This document shows positions 33,688-42,810 of a stretch of 64,000 nt of DNA, in pieces. Under the pieces are notes generated by a model. It did no database searches and was not told the DNA's origin. It saw only the letters and a program-made list of their open reading frames with translations. Source of the stretch: Leptogranulimonas caecicola (GTDB lineage: Bacteria > Actinomycetota > Coriobacteriia > Coriobacteriales > Atopobiaceae); NCBI RefSeq assembly GCF_023168405.1, contig NZ_AP025285.1, positions 1,610,001 through 1,674,000 on the forward strand. Direction: 5' to 3'. Position 1 is the first letter of the stretch. Each line of letters opens with the position of its first letter. Made by a program: the position numbers and the translations under genes.

Positions 33688-34782
33688 CTAGATAAGTGCA
33701 GTGACGGCGTTGGCCCCAGCCTTGAGGTTGTAGGAACCGTTAAGATCTCCCCGCACCATGGACGCGCTGCTCTCGGAGCGACCCTGATCTTCTTGGGGCC
33801 CCTCTACCTCAGGAGCTGCCGCTTGGCCCTCACCCGACGCCAGATCGCCAGCCTCCACAGGAGCGCCGTCCTGGACCTCGGAACCCTCTGGGCCAGCCTC
33901 TGCAGCCGCCTCGTCTGCCGACTCTTGAGAATCCAGCGCCACACCTTCTACCAGAGTGGCGTCTGAAAGATGCGGCAAATCGCCCATCCAACGGGAGCGC
34001 AGGATGGCAAGCACGCCGTTGCTGCTTATGGAGTCCAGCGCTTTTTGCACAGCCTCGACAAGCTTGGCATTAGAGGAGAACACTCCAGCCCCCACAGTGA
34101 CCGGCATGGTCAGAGTACCTGCAAACTCAGTACCTGCGTATTCAAAGGTGAGGTAGGCACCCTCCGTGGCAGGGCAGGCCACATAATCTATGGCGCCCTC
34201 TGCCAGCGCCTCAAAAGCGGCATCAATATCTGGATAGGAGGTGATAGTGGCCCCAAGCCCAGCTCCTGCCACTAGACCTTCTGCCTCGGTGCCCGACACC
34301 ACGCCAATGGTTGAGCCCGCCAGCTCATCCACGCTGGCAATATCGCCCTCCTGCCTGCGCCCAAACAGGCCGCAAGCCTCCTCCATATAGGCGGACACCA
34401 CGGTAAGCGTATCTGCATCTGACGAGGTCACACCTAATATCACATCGGCATCGGTGGTGAGCGCCGCCTTCACGGAGTCCGCCGGCACCAGCTCCACGGC
34501 AAGCCCCAGCTGCTGAGCCAGCGCCGAGGCCACGTCCACATCCAAGCCCCAGTAGGTCCCCTGCGCATCCTGCATTACCTCAGGAGTGCCCGCATTGGTA
34601 AGAATGGCGACTTTAAGCACCCCGTCTTGATGAATGGTGGGTGCCTCCACCACAGGAGCCACCTGCCCCTGCCGAGAAGAGCGTGCCTCCTCGACCGAAC
34701 CAGTTGAGGAGCAGCCAGCGAGCATTACAAGACATGCGAGCGCGCTCACGCAAAGCATTGAGAGTCGAGCCCAGAGCTTCAT
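33688..34782 (-). CDS. Orphan family-3 solute-binding lipoprotein with acidic C-tail
   Basis: 364 residues. The lipobox is MLAGC (Cys about 24). A family-3 binding domain follows (VLKVAILTNAGTPEVMQDAQGTYWGLDVDVASALAQQLGL; IGVVSGTEAEGLV). After it come about 90 Glu/Ala/Ser-rich residues of low complexity, unusual for the family. There is no permease or ATPase next to it. It may feed a transporter elsewhere, act as a sensor, or have lost transport. The ATG at 34780-34782 follows GGAAGG. Confidence 0.85.
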   Translation of the reverse strand: MKLWARLSMLCVSALACLVMLAGCSSTGSVEEARSSRQGQVAPVVEAPTIHQDGVLKVAILTNAGTPEVMQDAQGTYWGLDVDVASALAQQLGLAVELVPADSVKAALTTDADVILGVTSSDADTLTVVSAYMEEACGLFGRRQEGDIASVDELAGSTIGVVSGTEAEGLVAGAGLGATITSYPDIDAAFEALAEGAIDYVACPATEGAYLTFEYAGTEFAGTLTMPVTVGAGVFSSNAKLVEAVQKALDSISSNGVLAILRSRWMGDLPHLSDATLVEGVALDSQESADEAAAEAGPEGSEVQDGAPVEAGDLASGEGQAAAPEVEGPQEDQGRSESSASMVRGDLNGSYNLKAGANAVTALI

Positions 34783-35199
34783 AGGGGAGCCTTCCCAGAG
34801 AATTGTCACTAGTACCTGCACCGGCTGACCTGGTCTTCGCCCCCACACTCGCGTACTGGAGATTTCGCTTGGGTGCCGCAGCACTTACACTACTCACCCT
34901 CTCCCCCGAGGAGGCTTTGGCCTCCAAAGTTGGTTGACGGAGGGTACGGCTTACTTCTAGGACGAGCCGTGATCGTCGCGACGCGTACGCCGCGGCTTAC
35001 GTGGATCCTTTGGGCCTCGTCTGCCATGGACTAAGAGCGCCGGAAGACGCTCCGCAACCACAGACCCGGCACAGGCATTTGACATAGTACCAGCTTCATA
35101 GCTGTTTTCAGATTATTTAGATTGAATGTCCTAAATACGATATGGGGACTCAAGGGACTTACCCATGGAACTCTCCTTTCCCAAACATCAAACTTGCAC
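34783..35199. other. Intergenic region without recognised content
   Basis: About 415 bases between two minus-strand genes. It has a GC-rich part (34900-35050) with several short inverted repeats and an AT-rich part near comF (TTGACA at about 35079). I could not match it to a known RNA. Confidence 0.4.
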
Positions 35200-35913
35200 C
35201 TACCAAGTCCTCGCCACCGAAGCCACCCATACCTTGTCTGCCCCTCGGCAAAGAAGCGCCCTGGTGGCCTCCCGCACTGAAGCACCTGTAGTAATCACAT
35301 CATCTACCAGCAGCAACGTCGCACCCTCCACAGAAGCTGCCGTTGAAAAACTAAAGGCGACATTGGCGGCACGATCTTCTCTGCCTAAGGTGCGTTGATC
35401 TTGAGTGGGCCCATGAAAGAGCGTGTCTACCCAAGGCACGTCAACGATGGTGGCTAGGGAGCGCGACACCTCTTCTATGGGGTCAAAGCCACGTCGCCGA
35501 TAGGCTTCTGCGGTCGACGGTATGAAAGTGACGCCGTCAAACTCTGCCAGCGACGGGAGTGGATGGCCAGGGCAAAGCGATGCCTCATCCAACGCACAAG
35601 CCAAAGCCGAGGCCAACACGGGCGCCAGCCGCCTCTCATGCCCATCCTTATAACCTGTGACCAGAGCTGCTGCAGGACCTTTGTAGGAAAAGGCGCTCAC
35701 GCACCCGGCAGACTCCCAGGACCTGTCACACTCGGTGCATGCCAACCACCCATAGGGCGCGCCACATACCGGACACGCCCATCGCTGAGTCACCCAGGCC
35801 AGCTGCTGTTGACACTGATCGCACAGCAACGTGCCCGGCTGATCGCAGGCTATGCATCCTGTGGGCCACAGCAACTCCTCTGCAGCCTGGGCCACCTGAC
35901 GCCAGAGGCCCAT
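35200..35913 (-). CDS. comF: ComF-family phosphoribosyltransferase-like competence protein
   Basis: 237 residues. An N-terminal double zinc ribbon (CIACDQPGTLLCDQC, then CPVCGAPYGWLACTEC) precedes a phosphoribosyltransferase fold whose PRPP loop reads LLLVDDVITTGASV. In transformable bacteria ComF acts at DNA import with the ComFA helicase and PriA. It is the only transformation-related gene here. It lies 40 bases after tatD on the same strand, so probably in the metG-rsmA-tatD transcription unit. Confidence 0.9.
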   Translation of the reverse strand: MGLWRQVAQAAEELLWPTGCIACDQPGTLLCDQCQQQLAWVTQRWACPVCGAPYGWLACTECDRSWESAGCVSAFSYKGPAAALVTGYKDGHERRLAPVLASALACALDEASLCPGHPLPSLAEFDGVTFIPSTAEAYRRRGFDPIEEVSRSLATIVDVPWVDTLFHGPTQDQRTLGREDRAANVAFSFSTAASVEGATLLLVDDVITTGASVREATRALLCRGADKVWVASVARTW

Positions 35914-35952
35914 AGAATCGCCTCCCCAAACGAGGCGAGGAAGAAGACGCTC

Positions 35953-36951
35953 TTAGTGTAGCAAGCTCAAAGGCGCAAAGAGCTCACAGGCGTTGGCCCA
36001 CAGCTGCTCATAGGTTTCTTGAGGCACAGCCAAGCCGCATTCGGCACGCAAATCAGCCAGGGCACGAGCGGTAAGGGCCACCATAGCGGGCTCGCACTCG
36101 CACCCGCGCAGCGGCACCGGCGCCATATAGGGCGAATCTGTCTCTGAAAGCAGCCTATTTGCAGGACAGGCCATTGCAGCATCGCGGATATCCTGGGTGT
36201 TCTTAAAGGTAAGCGCACCGCCAAAAGCCACATAGCATCCGCGCTCCACGAAGGGCTCCATTACTGAGACGTTACTGGTAAAGCAGTGCAAATCCACCCC
36301 TGCCGAAGGCATCCCCACCTCGTCTAGCACCCTCAGCGCATCTTGATGGGCCAGAGCCGCCTCATCGTCTTTTGCATCACGAATGTGTAGCTCACAGGGA
36401 AGATCGCGCTCGCAAGCCATAGCCAGCTGCCGGCGAAAGACCTCTTGCTGAAACACGGGATCCACCTTACAGGTGTAATCCAAGCCAATCTCACCAACGC
36501 CTGTGCATCGAGGATCGGCAAGCATCACCTCCATTTGTTCCTCTACCTGGGAAGAGTAAAGAGCGGCCCCGTAGGGATGCACGCCTGCGACCACCTGGAC
36601 ATTGTCCACCAACGCCGGAAGATCCGAATAACCCTTAAACTGCGGCGTCTCAATACCCGTAGCCGCTGCTTCATCCAACCTCAGGCGAGCTTCTTGGATC
36701 CACTGTTCCATCTGGCCGAGAAACGCTGCCGCCTGAGGCGCATCCTCGGTGGGATCTGCCGGCACTACTAAAAGATGCAGGCCTGCAAGAGCTGCGCGCG
36801 CAATGGCGCAGGCGGGGTTTTGCTCGCGGAACACTGTAAGGTGCCCATGGGTGTCTGCCAAAGGAGCTAGAGCGCGGGGGCACGGTTGCGGTTTTCCCTT
36901 TTTGGTATGAAAGAGCACACCGTCTTCCAGTAGCGCTTCCTGACGTTTCAT
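35953..36951 (-). CDS. tatD: TatD-family metal-dependent hydrolase
   Basis: 332 residues. DTHGHLTVF is the first metal motif (THxH in other members, here THGH). VVAGVHPY, GVGEIGLDYT with Glu metal ligand, LHIRDA, LHCFTS and SETDSPYMAP follow. Family members are 3'-5' exonucleases acting on DNA or peroxide-damaged ends. ATG at 36949-36951 with AAGGAGG. It sits between rsmA and comF. Confidence 0.9.
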   Translation of the reverse strand: MKRQEALLEDGVLFHTKKGKPQPCPRALAPLADTHGHLTVFREQNPACAIARAALAGLHLLVVPADPTEDAPQAAAFLGQMEQWIQEARLRLDEAAATGIETPQFKGYSDLPALVDNVQVVAGVHPYGAALYSSQVEEQMEVMLADPRCTGVGEIGLDYTCKVDPVFQQEVFRRQLAMACERDLPCELHIRDAKDDEAALAHQDALRVLDEVGMPSAGVDLHCFTSNVSVMEPFVERGCYVAFGGALTFKNTQDIRDAAMACPANRLLSETDSPYMAPVPLRGCECEPAMVALTARALADLRAECGLAVPQETYEQLWANACELFAPLSLLH

Positions 36952-36967
36952 GGAGTACCTCCTTGGG

Positions 36968-38029
36968 CTAGAGCGCCCCAAGATCGAAAAGCTTTGAAGT
37001 AAGCGTCACAAATTCCTGGGTAGTGAGGGTTTCTGCACGGGCACTGGAAGAGATACCGGCAGCCTCAAAGGCCTGGTCAAGCAACGACTTGTCAAAGCCC
37101 AAGGAGCCCATGGAATTACGGATGGTTTTACGGCGATGTGCAAAGGCTGCATCGATAGTACGTACACAGCCGGCGATAAAGGTTGCATCTAGCGGCTCGC
37201 CCTGATCGTTGGTGCGCATCAAGCGGTCGAGGCGCACCACTGCGGAATCGACGCGTGGAGGAGGCAGAAAGTTTTGCGGACCTACTTCGAAGCGACCTGT
37301 GACTTGGGCAAACAGACCTAATTTCGCCGTGTAAGCCCCATAGGTTTTGGATCCTGGGCTGGCCGCGATGCGATCTGCCACTTCTTTCTGTACCATGCAC
37401 ACAGCACGGTTGATGCCAGGAAGCTCCTGGAAGAACTGCAAAATGAGGGTTGCTGCCACTTGATAGGGCAGGTTTGCCACGAACTTATTTGGTGTATGCG
37501 CAAGACCTTCTACCGACAGCTCTCCAATAGCGGCAGAGATGGCATCAGGGGTGACCTTAAGCGCATCGCCCATAAGCAACGCAAAGGGAGTTTCGCCTTG
37601 GCCCAGCGTTCCTCGGAGCACTGGCCCTAGCTCACGGTCAGCCTCAATGGCCACCACCACCCCAGCCTGAGAAGCCAGAGCCCTGGTAAGCGTTCCGATA
37701 CCAGGACCCACCTCCAGCACCACATCTAGCTCGCTCAACTGAGCCAATTGTAGGATGCGGCCTATGACCCCATCGTTTATCAGGAAGTTCTGACCCAGCC
37801 GATGCTTGGTATTGAGCCCCCATTCCTCCAGCACTTTGCGAGTGGCCGACGGAGTGGCAAGAGGAGAGAACCTCTGAGGCAGAGAAGGCCTGTTCTTCTC
37901 GGCTTGAGACAAGTCGCTGGAAGCACTCTGAGCGGCGCCCGAGGACACAGCCGGAGTTACAAGGGAACCCTCCGGCTGTGTGAGGCTTTCTGTTCCATGA
38001 TCCTTAGCGGGACCCTGGTGGCGCTCCAT
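36968..38029 (-). CDS. rsmA: 16S rRNA dimethyladenosine transferase
   Basis: 353 residues. After a Ser/Pro-rich lead of about 65 residues, the core begins KHRLGQNFLINDGVIGRIL. SAM motif EVGPGIGTLTRALAS and catalytic NLPYQVAATLI are canonical. It dimethylates the two adenosines near the 3' end of 16S rRNA. The ATG (38027-38029) overlaps the metG stop (TAATG), so translation is coupled. The N-terminal lead is longer than usual. Confidence 0.95.
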   Translation of the reverse strand: MERHQGPAKDHGTESLTQPEGSLVTPAVSSGAAQSASSDLSQAEKNRPSLPQRFSPLATPSATRKVLEEWGLNTKHRLGQNFLINDGVIGRILQLAQLSELDVVLEVGPGIGTLTRALASQAGVVVAIEADRELGPVLRGTLGQGETPFALLMGDALKVTPDAISAAIGELSVEGLAHTPNKFVANLPYQVAATLILQFFQELPGINRAVCMVQKEVADRIAASPGSKTYGAYTAKLGLFAQVTGRFEVGPQNFLPPPRVDSAVVRLDRLMRTNDQGEPLDATFIAGCVRTIDAAFAHRRKTIRNSMGSLGFDKSLLDQAFEAAGISSSARAETLTTQEFVTLTSKLFDLGAL

Positions 38030-39663
38030 TACTTCTGAGCTTTCTTGCGATCGCCTTTTTGCTGAGCGCCCTCTACGACCAGGCGAGGGAACAGCGCATC
38101 GCCCTTGGTGACAGGGGCGCCCTGCACAAATTGGCCCCACTCACATAGGGTCTCGAGATCGGAAGCACCGATCTCATCGCCGCAAGAGATACGGCGAAGC
38201 ACCTCTGCGCTGGTGTTTGGCATAAGAGGCATGAGCAGATGAGCGCTTAGGCGAATGGCCTCAATAAGGGAGCCAATCACAAAGGCAAGCTTGGGTGCGT
38301 TGGCGGGATCTTTGGCCAAAGCCCAGGGCTCATTGTCTTCGATGAAGTGGTTGGCACGATGGATGAGCTCCATCACCTCTGCAGCGCCTTCGTCGTAGGC
38401 AAAGGTAAACATCTTGTCTACGTAGCGAGTAAGAATGCCATTGGCCTGCTCCGAGAGGGGCGTTTCTACCTTTTCCCAACCCTGTTCCATCACAGGCGTC
38501 TTGCCATCAAAGTACTTGGCGCTCATGTTGAGCGTGCGCGACACCAAATTGCCCCAAGAATTGGCAAGGTCAGTGTTATAGACCTGCTCCATGCGAGACC
38601 ACGAGATACCGCCGTCAGTGCCTGGCTTTACGTCAGTCATGAAGTAGTAGCGATAGCCGTCGACACCCAGCATATTCACTACTGCTTGAGGAGAAACCAC
38701 ATTGCCGCGGCTTTTGGACATCTTCTCTGTAGCACCGGTATCCTCATTGCGCACTGTAAGGAAACCATGGGCGAAGATCTCCTGAGGCACAGGCAGATTG
38801 GCAGCCATAAGCATGGCTGGCCAGATGACACAATGAAAACGGATAATGTCTTTACCTACAAGCTGAGCGTTTGCAGGCCAACGATAGGCAAACTCCTCAG
38901 GGTCTTTTCCATAGCCAACGGCGGTGAGGTAATTGATAAGCGCGTCAAACCACACATAGGTCACATGCTTGTCGTCAAAGGGTAAAGGAATGCCCCAGTC
39001 AAAGCTCGTGCGGCTGATGGAAAGGTCTTTAAGACCACCCTCCACAAACGAAACCACTTCATTGCGGCGGATCTCGGGCTCAACGAAAGAGGGATTGGTG
39101 CGATAGAGCTCCAACAGGCGATCCTGGAATGCGCTGAGCTTGAAAAACCAGCTCTCCTCCTCTACACGCTCTAAGGGGCGACCGCAGTCTGGGCACAGAT
39201 GCTGACCCTCGGTATGGTGCTCTTCATCTGCATGACGTACCTGGGTGTCAGTGAAGTAGGTCTCCTCTGGCACACAGTACCAACCGTCATAGCTTCCCTT
39301 GTAGATATAGCCGTTGTCTTTGATAACGTCCATAAGGCGTTGCACGGTCTCGATGTGGCGGTCATCAGTGGTGCGAATGAAGTCGTCATTGGTGATATCC
39401 AGAAGTTCCAAAAGCTCTTTGAACGCAGGCACCAGAGAATCACACCACTCTTTAGGAGTCATGTCATGCTCTGCTGCAGCCTGTGCCACTTTCTCGCCAT
39501 GCTCATCAGTACCCGTTAAGAACATGACGTCATAGCCCATGGACCTGCGAAGGCGCGCCTGCACGTCTGCAATCACCGAGGTATAAGAAGTACCCAGGTG
39601 AGGAGCGGCGTTGACATAATAAATGGGAGTTGTGATGTAATACGACGGCTTGGTGTGGTCCAT
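38029..39663 (-). CDS. metG: Methionyl-tRNA synthetase
   Basis: 544 residues. The HIGH-like motif is PHLGTSYTS, the zinc motif CPDCGRPL, and the KMSKS motif KMSKSRGNV. It lacks the C-terminal tRNA-binding domain found in longer enzymes. It heads the run metG-rsmA-tatD-comF; the preceding rsmI gene ends about 140 bases upstream. Confidence 0.97.
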   Translation of the reverse strand: MDHTKPSYYITTPIYYVNAAPHLGTSYTSVIADVQARLRRSMGYDVMFLTGTDEHGEKVAQAAAEHDMTPKEWCDSLVPAFKELLELLDITNDDFIRTTDDRHIETVQRLMDVIKDNGYIYKGSYDGWYCVPEETYFTDTQVRHADEEHHTEGQHLCPDCGRPLERVEEESWFFKLSAFQDRLLELYRTNPSFVEPEIRRNEVVSFVEGGLKDLSISRTSFDWGIPLPFDDKHVTYVWFDALINYLTAVGYGKDPEEFAYRWPANAQLVGKDIIRFHCVIWPAMLMAANLPVPQEIFAHGFLTVRNEDTGATEKMSKSRGNVVSPQAVVNMLGVDGYRYYFMTDVKPGTDGGISWSRMEQVYNTDLANSWGNLVSRTLNMSAKYFDGKTPVMEQGWEKVETPLSEQANGILTRYVDKMFTFAYDEGAAEVMELIHRANHFIEDNEPWALAKDPANAPKLAFVIGSLIEAIRLSAHLLMPLMPNTSAEVLRRISCGDEIGASDLETLCEWGQFVQGAPVTKGDALFPRLVVEGAQQKGDRKKAQK

Positions 39664-39805
39664 GATCGTCCGTTCAGGTCAGGGGCGCCGGGTATGGGCA
39701 CCCGTTGTTTTCGCTGTTCATTGTACAAACAACTGAGCTCGTTGGTTGAGAGTGCAAAGTCTCCAAGCGCCTCTCGTCCAAAAGTACCAAGCAGCACTGT
39801 GATGA

Positions 39806-40672
39806 TTAGGAGCGCGAAGTCAGCACAAGGTCATAAGCCGCAGAACGCTTGAGGCCGCATAGACGCACGAGTTCTTTTGCCGCAGCGGAAGGGGACAGGC
39901 CTTGGGCGAGGAGATCTGCGGCAACCCTTTGAGGATCGAGCTTCTCATCTATCCCCGGCTGCGCCTCCTCGTCTATCTCCCCCACTACAATGACGCACTC
40001 TCCTTTGAGCGGGGATCCTTGCTCTTCTTGAGAACGCACAGACTCGCAAAGCTGAGAGGCACTACCACGGCGGCACTCTTCATGCACCTTGGTAAGCTCA
40101 CGCACCAGAGCACAGGGGCGCTCCCCAAAGACCGCTGCACAGGCATCCAAGGTGGAGACCACTCTATGAGGAGACTCGTAGATCACCAAAGCGCCAGGTA
40201 TGGCTGAGAGCTGCTGCAGTCTGCGCAGACGAGCTCCGGATTTGCGAGGCAAAAACCCCTCAAAGAAGAAGTGCGATGCCGAAAGGCCAGAAAGCGCAAT
40301 GGCACAGGTCACGGCCGAAGGCCCCGGTATCACCTCTACCTTGAGTCCTGCATCGAGAGCTGCATCCACCAGCTGCTGTCCGGGATCAGAGATTGCCGGC
40401 ATGCCTGCGTCTGAGACAAAGGCAACCCGCTCACCGGCTCCCAGTCGCTCTATCACTGCCTGAGCCTTTCGCGCAATGACGTTTTCATCGCAGCGCTCCA
40501 GAGGCTTTTTAATCCCCAGGTAGTTGAGAAGCTTGGCAGTCACCCGCGTGTCTTCACAGAGAATCGCATTGGCATTTGCCAAAGTATCCCTCACACGAGG
40601 TGATAGGTCAGCCAGATTTCCTATAGGAGTGCCCACCACAGATAGCAGGCCAAAAGTCGTAGATTCGCCCAT
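39806..40672 (-). CDS. rsmI: 16S rRNA 2'-O-ribose C1402 methyltransferase
   Basis: 288 residues, tetrapyrrole-methylase fold. LLSVVGTPIGNLADLSPRV, AILCEDTRVTAKLLN, VAFVSDAGMPAISDPG and IPGPSAV are RsmI hallmarks. It methylates C1402 of 16S rRNA at the ribose, the partner of RsmH. Its ATG overlaps the stop of the GH5-like gene (ATGA). Confidence 0.95.
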   Translation of the reverse strand: MGESTTFGLLSVVGTPIGNLADLSPRVRDTLANANAILCEDTRVTAKLLNYLGIKKPLERCDENVIARKAQAVIERLGAGERVAFVSDAGMPAISDPGQQLVDAALDAGLKVEVIPGPSAVTCAIALSGLSASHFFFEGFLPRKSGARLRRLQQLSAIPGALVIYESPHRVVSTLDACAAVFGERPCALVRELTKVHEECRRGSASQLCESVRSQEEQGSPLKGECVIVVGEIDEEAQPGIDEKLDPQRVAADLLAQGLSPSAAAKELVRLCGLKRSAAYDLVLTSRS

Positions 40673-41715
40673 CAGTCAAACATTCCGCGCTCGAAGGTGG
40701 AAAATGCGACACGTGCATCCCATGCGGTAAGTCGAGTCTCTGTTTTCCAGGTTTGGAAGAACCAGCCCTCAGTTTGGCGGAATGCTTGGATTTGCGCGGA
40801 GGCGTACACGCGCTCCATAGCCAGGCGCCCCTCTGGGGTAGGGGTTGCCGAGCTCACTGGAAGTGCGGCCGACCACTCTCCTACCACTACCGGCAAGCCG
40901 GATCGACCGACCTTCTCGATGGCAGCCACTGAGCTGTCCACGAGCTGGCGGATGCCTGCAGGCCCCGCTGCATCCACAAGATCGTTGTAGTGGTAAGGAT
41001 GTACGTCAAGCCATACGTTCTTATAACGGCCTTGGGCCATAAAGAGCGACCAACCGTCAGTGCGTCCTGCAGTCGATAGAATGACCGTAGGCCCTTCTCC
41101 CGCCTGGCCGCGAATAGCCTCATAGCAATCGCGATAGAAGTTGCGCAGAATGTGCAGCGGGACCCCCGGACTCATAGTGAACCCCTGGCGCTTTTGGGCT
41201 ACCGGCTCATCTAAAGGCTCAACTCCCAAGAAGCAACTACGATCCGCATAGCGGGCAGCCAAACGAGCACACACCTCAATAACCGGCTTGCGCAAACGAC
41301 TACCCATGCCAATGACGCTACCCAGAGCCTCTGGTATCTCGTTGCCGCCGGGAATGTCGCCCAGCACCAACATGATTTTGAGGTTTGCCGCCTCTGACCA
41401 CGTGACCGCACTGTCCACATAGTCTATGCACTGCTCGCTCACTCCAGGCATAGGACCCTCTTTGCCAAAGACAGTCCAAGGCACGGGGAGGCGCACTGCA
41501 TTGTAGCCTCGATCAGCAATTTGCCTAAAATCCTGCTCTGTAATAAAAGTCTCACGATGGAGGCCCACCACCTTGTGATAGCGCTCTGCCCCCAAGGCAT
41601 CCAACAAGCCACGGTCATCAAAGGCGCCGGTGGTTGCAAACAGAGATGGTGTGACCCAAGGCTCCGGCACAAGCCAACCGGCTAGGTTTACTCCATACAG
41701 CATCTTATGTTCCAC
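40672..41715 (-). CDS. Glycoside hydrolase family 5-like protein
   Basis: 347 residues. The barrel start LYGVNLAGWLVPEPW and GYNAVRLPVPW are GH5 (glucan 1,3-beta-glucosidase-like). The acid/base Glu170 lies in PLDEP where NEP is usual, and the nucleophile lies in VVGEWS. The normal DLH(G/A)(A/P)PG stretch is replaced by VLGDIPGG. No signal peptide. I chose GTG at 41713-41715 with GGGAGGG eight bases upstream. It overlaps rsmI by ATGA. It may hydrolyse internalised beta-glucosides or be degenerate. Confidence 0.72.
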   Translation of the reverse strand: MEHKMLYGVNLAGWLVPEPWVTPSLFATTGAFDDRGLLDALGAERYHKVVGLHRETFITEQDFRQIADRGYNAVRLPVPWTVFGKEGPMPGVSEQCIDYVDSAVTWSEAANLKIMLVLGDIPGGNEIPEALGSVIGMGSRLRKPVIEVCARLAARYADRSCFLGVEPLDEPVAQKRQGFTMSPGVPLHILRNFYRDCYEAIRGQAGEGPTVILSTAGRTDGWSLFMAQGRYKNVWLDVHPYHYNDLVDAAGPAGIRQLVDSSVAAIEKVGRSGLPVVVGEWSAALPVSSATPTPEGRLAMERVYASAQIQAFRQTEGWFFQTWKTETRLTAWDARVAFSTFERGMFD

Positions 41716-41904
41716 GGGGATCGCCCTCCCACGCACGTAAGGTCCTTAGTGTAAAGCTCGCTCCAGCTGTTCTTTCAACCTATCATTCCCAACATGCTGT
41801 CAAGCCCACAAACCAAGAACCTCTCTGTGAAACACCGTAGGCGGATAGGGTTTCTAGAGTTTTTTAGACAGCCTTGTCATCTAAACTTGCAACAAGTCCT
41901 TGTC

Positions 41905-42159
41905 CTATGCCATAGCCTCGACAAACCACAGAGGGTTCTCGAAAAAGAGGTAGGTATTGCGGCCTCCTACCGATATGGCATAGCGAATACCAGCTCCACC
42001 ACATTTAAAGGAATGAGCCTGCCTGCGATCCAACACCTTATCTATGGGAAAGCGACGGCCATCAGGCCATTGCACCTCTAAAGGCACTACATGACCCTCC
42101 GTGTCCATCTTAGCAACCACATCTACGTACTGCTTGCGATAGGCACACGACTCATTCAT
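41905..42159 (-). CDS. Small conserved beta-rich protein, unknown function
   Basis: 84 residues (VDVVAKMDTEGHVVPLEVQWPDGRRFPIDKVLDRRQA...RYAISVGGRNTYLFFENPLWFVEA). I recall this type as short hypothetical proteins in anaerobic actinobacteria and Clostridia. Predicted all-beta, possibly oligonucleotide- or substrate-binding. AAGGAGG lies upstream of the ATG. No operon partner. Confidence 0.7.
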   Translation of the reverse strand: MNESCAYRKQYVDVVAKMDTEGHVVPLEVQWPDGRRFPIDKVLDRRQAHSFKCGGAGIRYAISVGGRNTYLFFENPLWFVEAMA

Positions 42160-42698
42160 TTAAGCCTCCTTCCTGTTCGCTTACAAACCTCACTGCCAAG
42201 TCAACCAAAATCGTGGCTCTTAGTATAGAACGGATGTTCCTATTGAAAAGGACCTCTCGTAAGAAATGCGAATCTTTTTAACCAATTGCGTTAGCGGATT
42301 CGTCGCTTTGCTCGGTTCAACTACCTTACGACACAGAACAAAAGTTCTATGTCCTGTCTATAGGACACCTATAGCGCCATGAATATTTGGTGGCGTCCTG
42401 TCACAACCCAAAATGCATTGCTGGCGTTTTTCGCGATGTATTTAAACTCCCGTATTTTGCAACAGGCACAGTCTAGCCGGCACCCCTTCCCTCTTTCAGA
42501 AGAAGGCATTAGGTCTTCGCACATAACCATATATAGTGGCCCTTAGCTATTGTAAGGGCGATCTCGGCACCACTCTGCCGAGCTCCTCCTGATAGCCGCA
42601 AGTGCTTGACCAGATAGAAGAAAACGTTGTCTCGACTCACCCGTGAGTCGCATGAAAAAGAAAAGGCCACCGACTTGACATCGGTGGCCTTGAAAGTT
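42160..42698. other. Intergenic region with small palindromes and a terminator
   Basis: No gene. It has a perfect palindrome CGACTCAC-CC-GTGAGTCG (42633-42650) and the tRNA-Phe terminator (42654-42690). AGAAC/GTTCT and GTCCT/AGGAC hairpins lie near 42336-42368. Confidence 0.55.
42654..42690 (-). terminator. Rho-independent terminator of tRNA-Phe
   Basis: AAGGCCACCGA (42662-42672) and TCGGTGGCCTT (42680-42690) are perfect 11-bp arms; read on the minus strand they are followed by TTTCTTTTTC. Nine bases separate it from the tRNA 3' end. Confidence 0.9.
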
Positions 42699-42774
<76 letters not shown>

Positions 42775-42810
42775 CAGACTGCGCTCAAAGCGCTCAATCA
42801 CTATAACACG

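Noticed and set aside
34613-34927. 104-codon minus-strand frame over the start of the solute-binding lipoprotein
   Set aside because: Overlaps a well-supported lipobox gene in another frame.
34900-35050. GC-rich structured segment as a possible SRP, 6S or RNase P RNA
   Set aside because: None of the conserved signature sequences of those RNAs is present on either strand.
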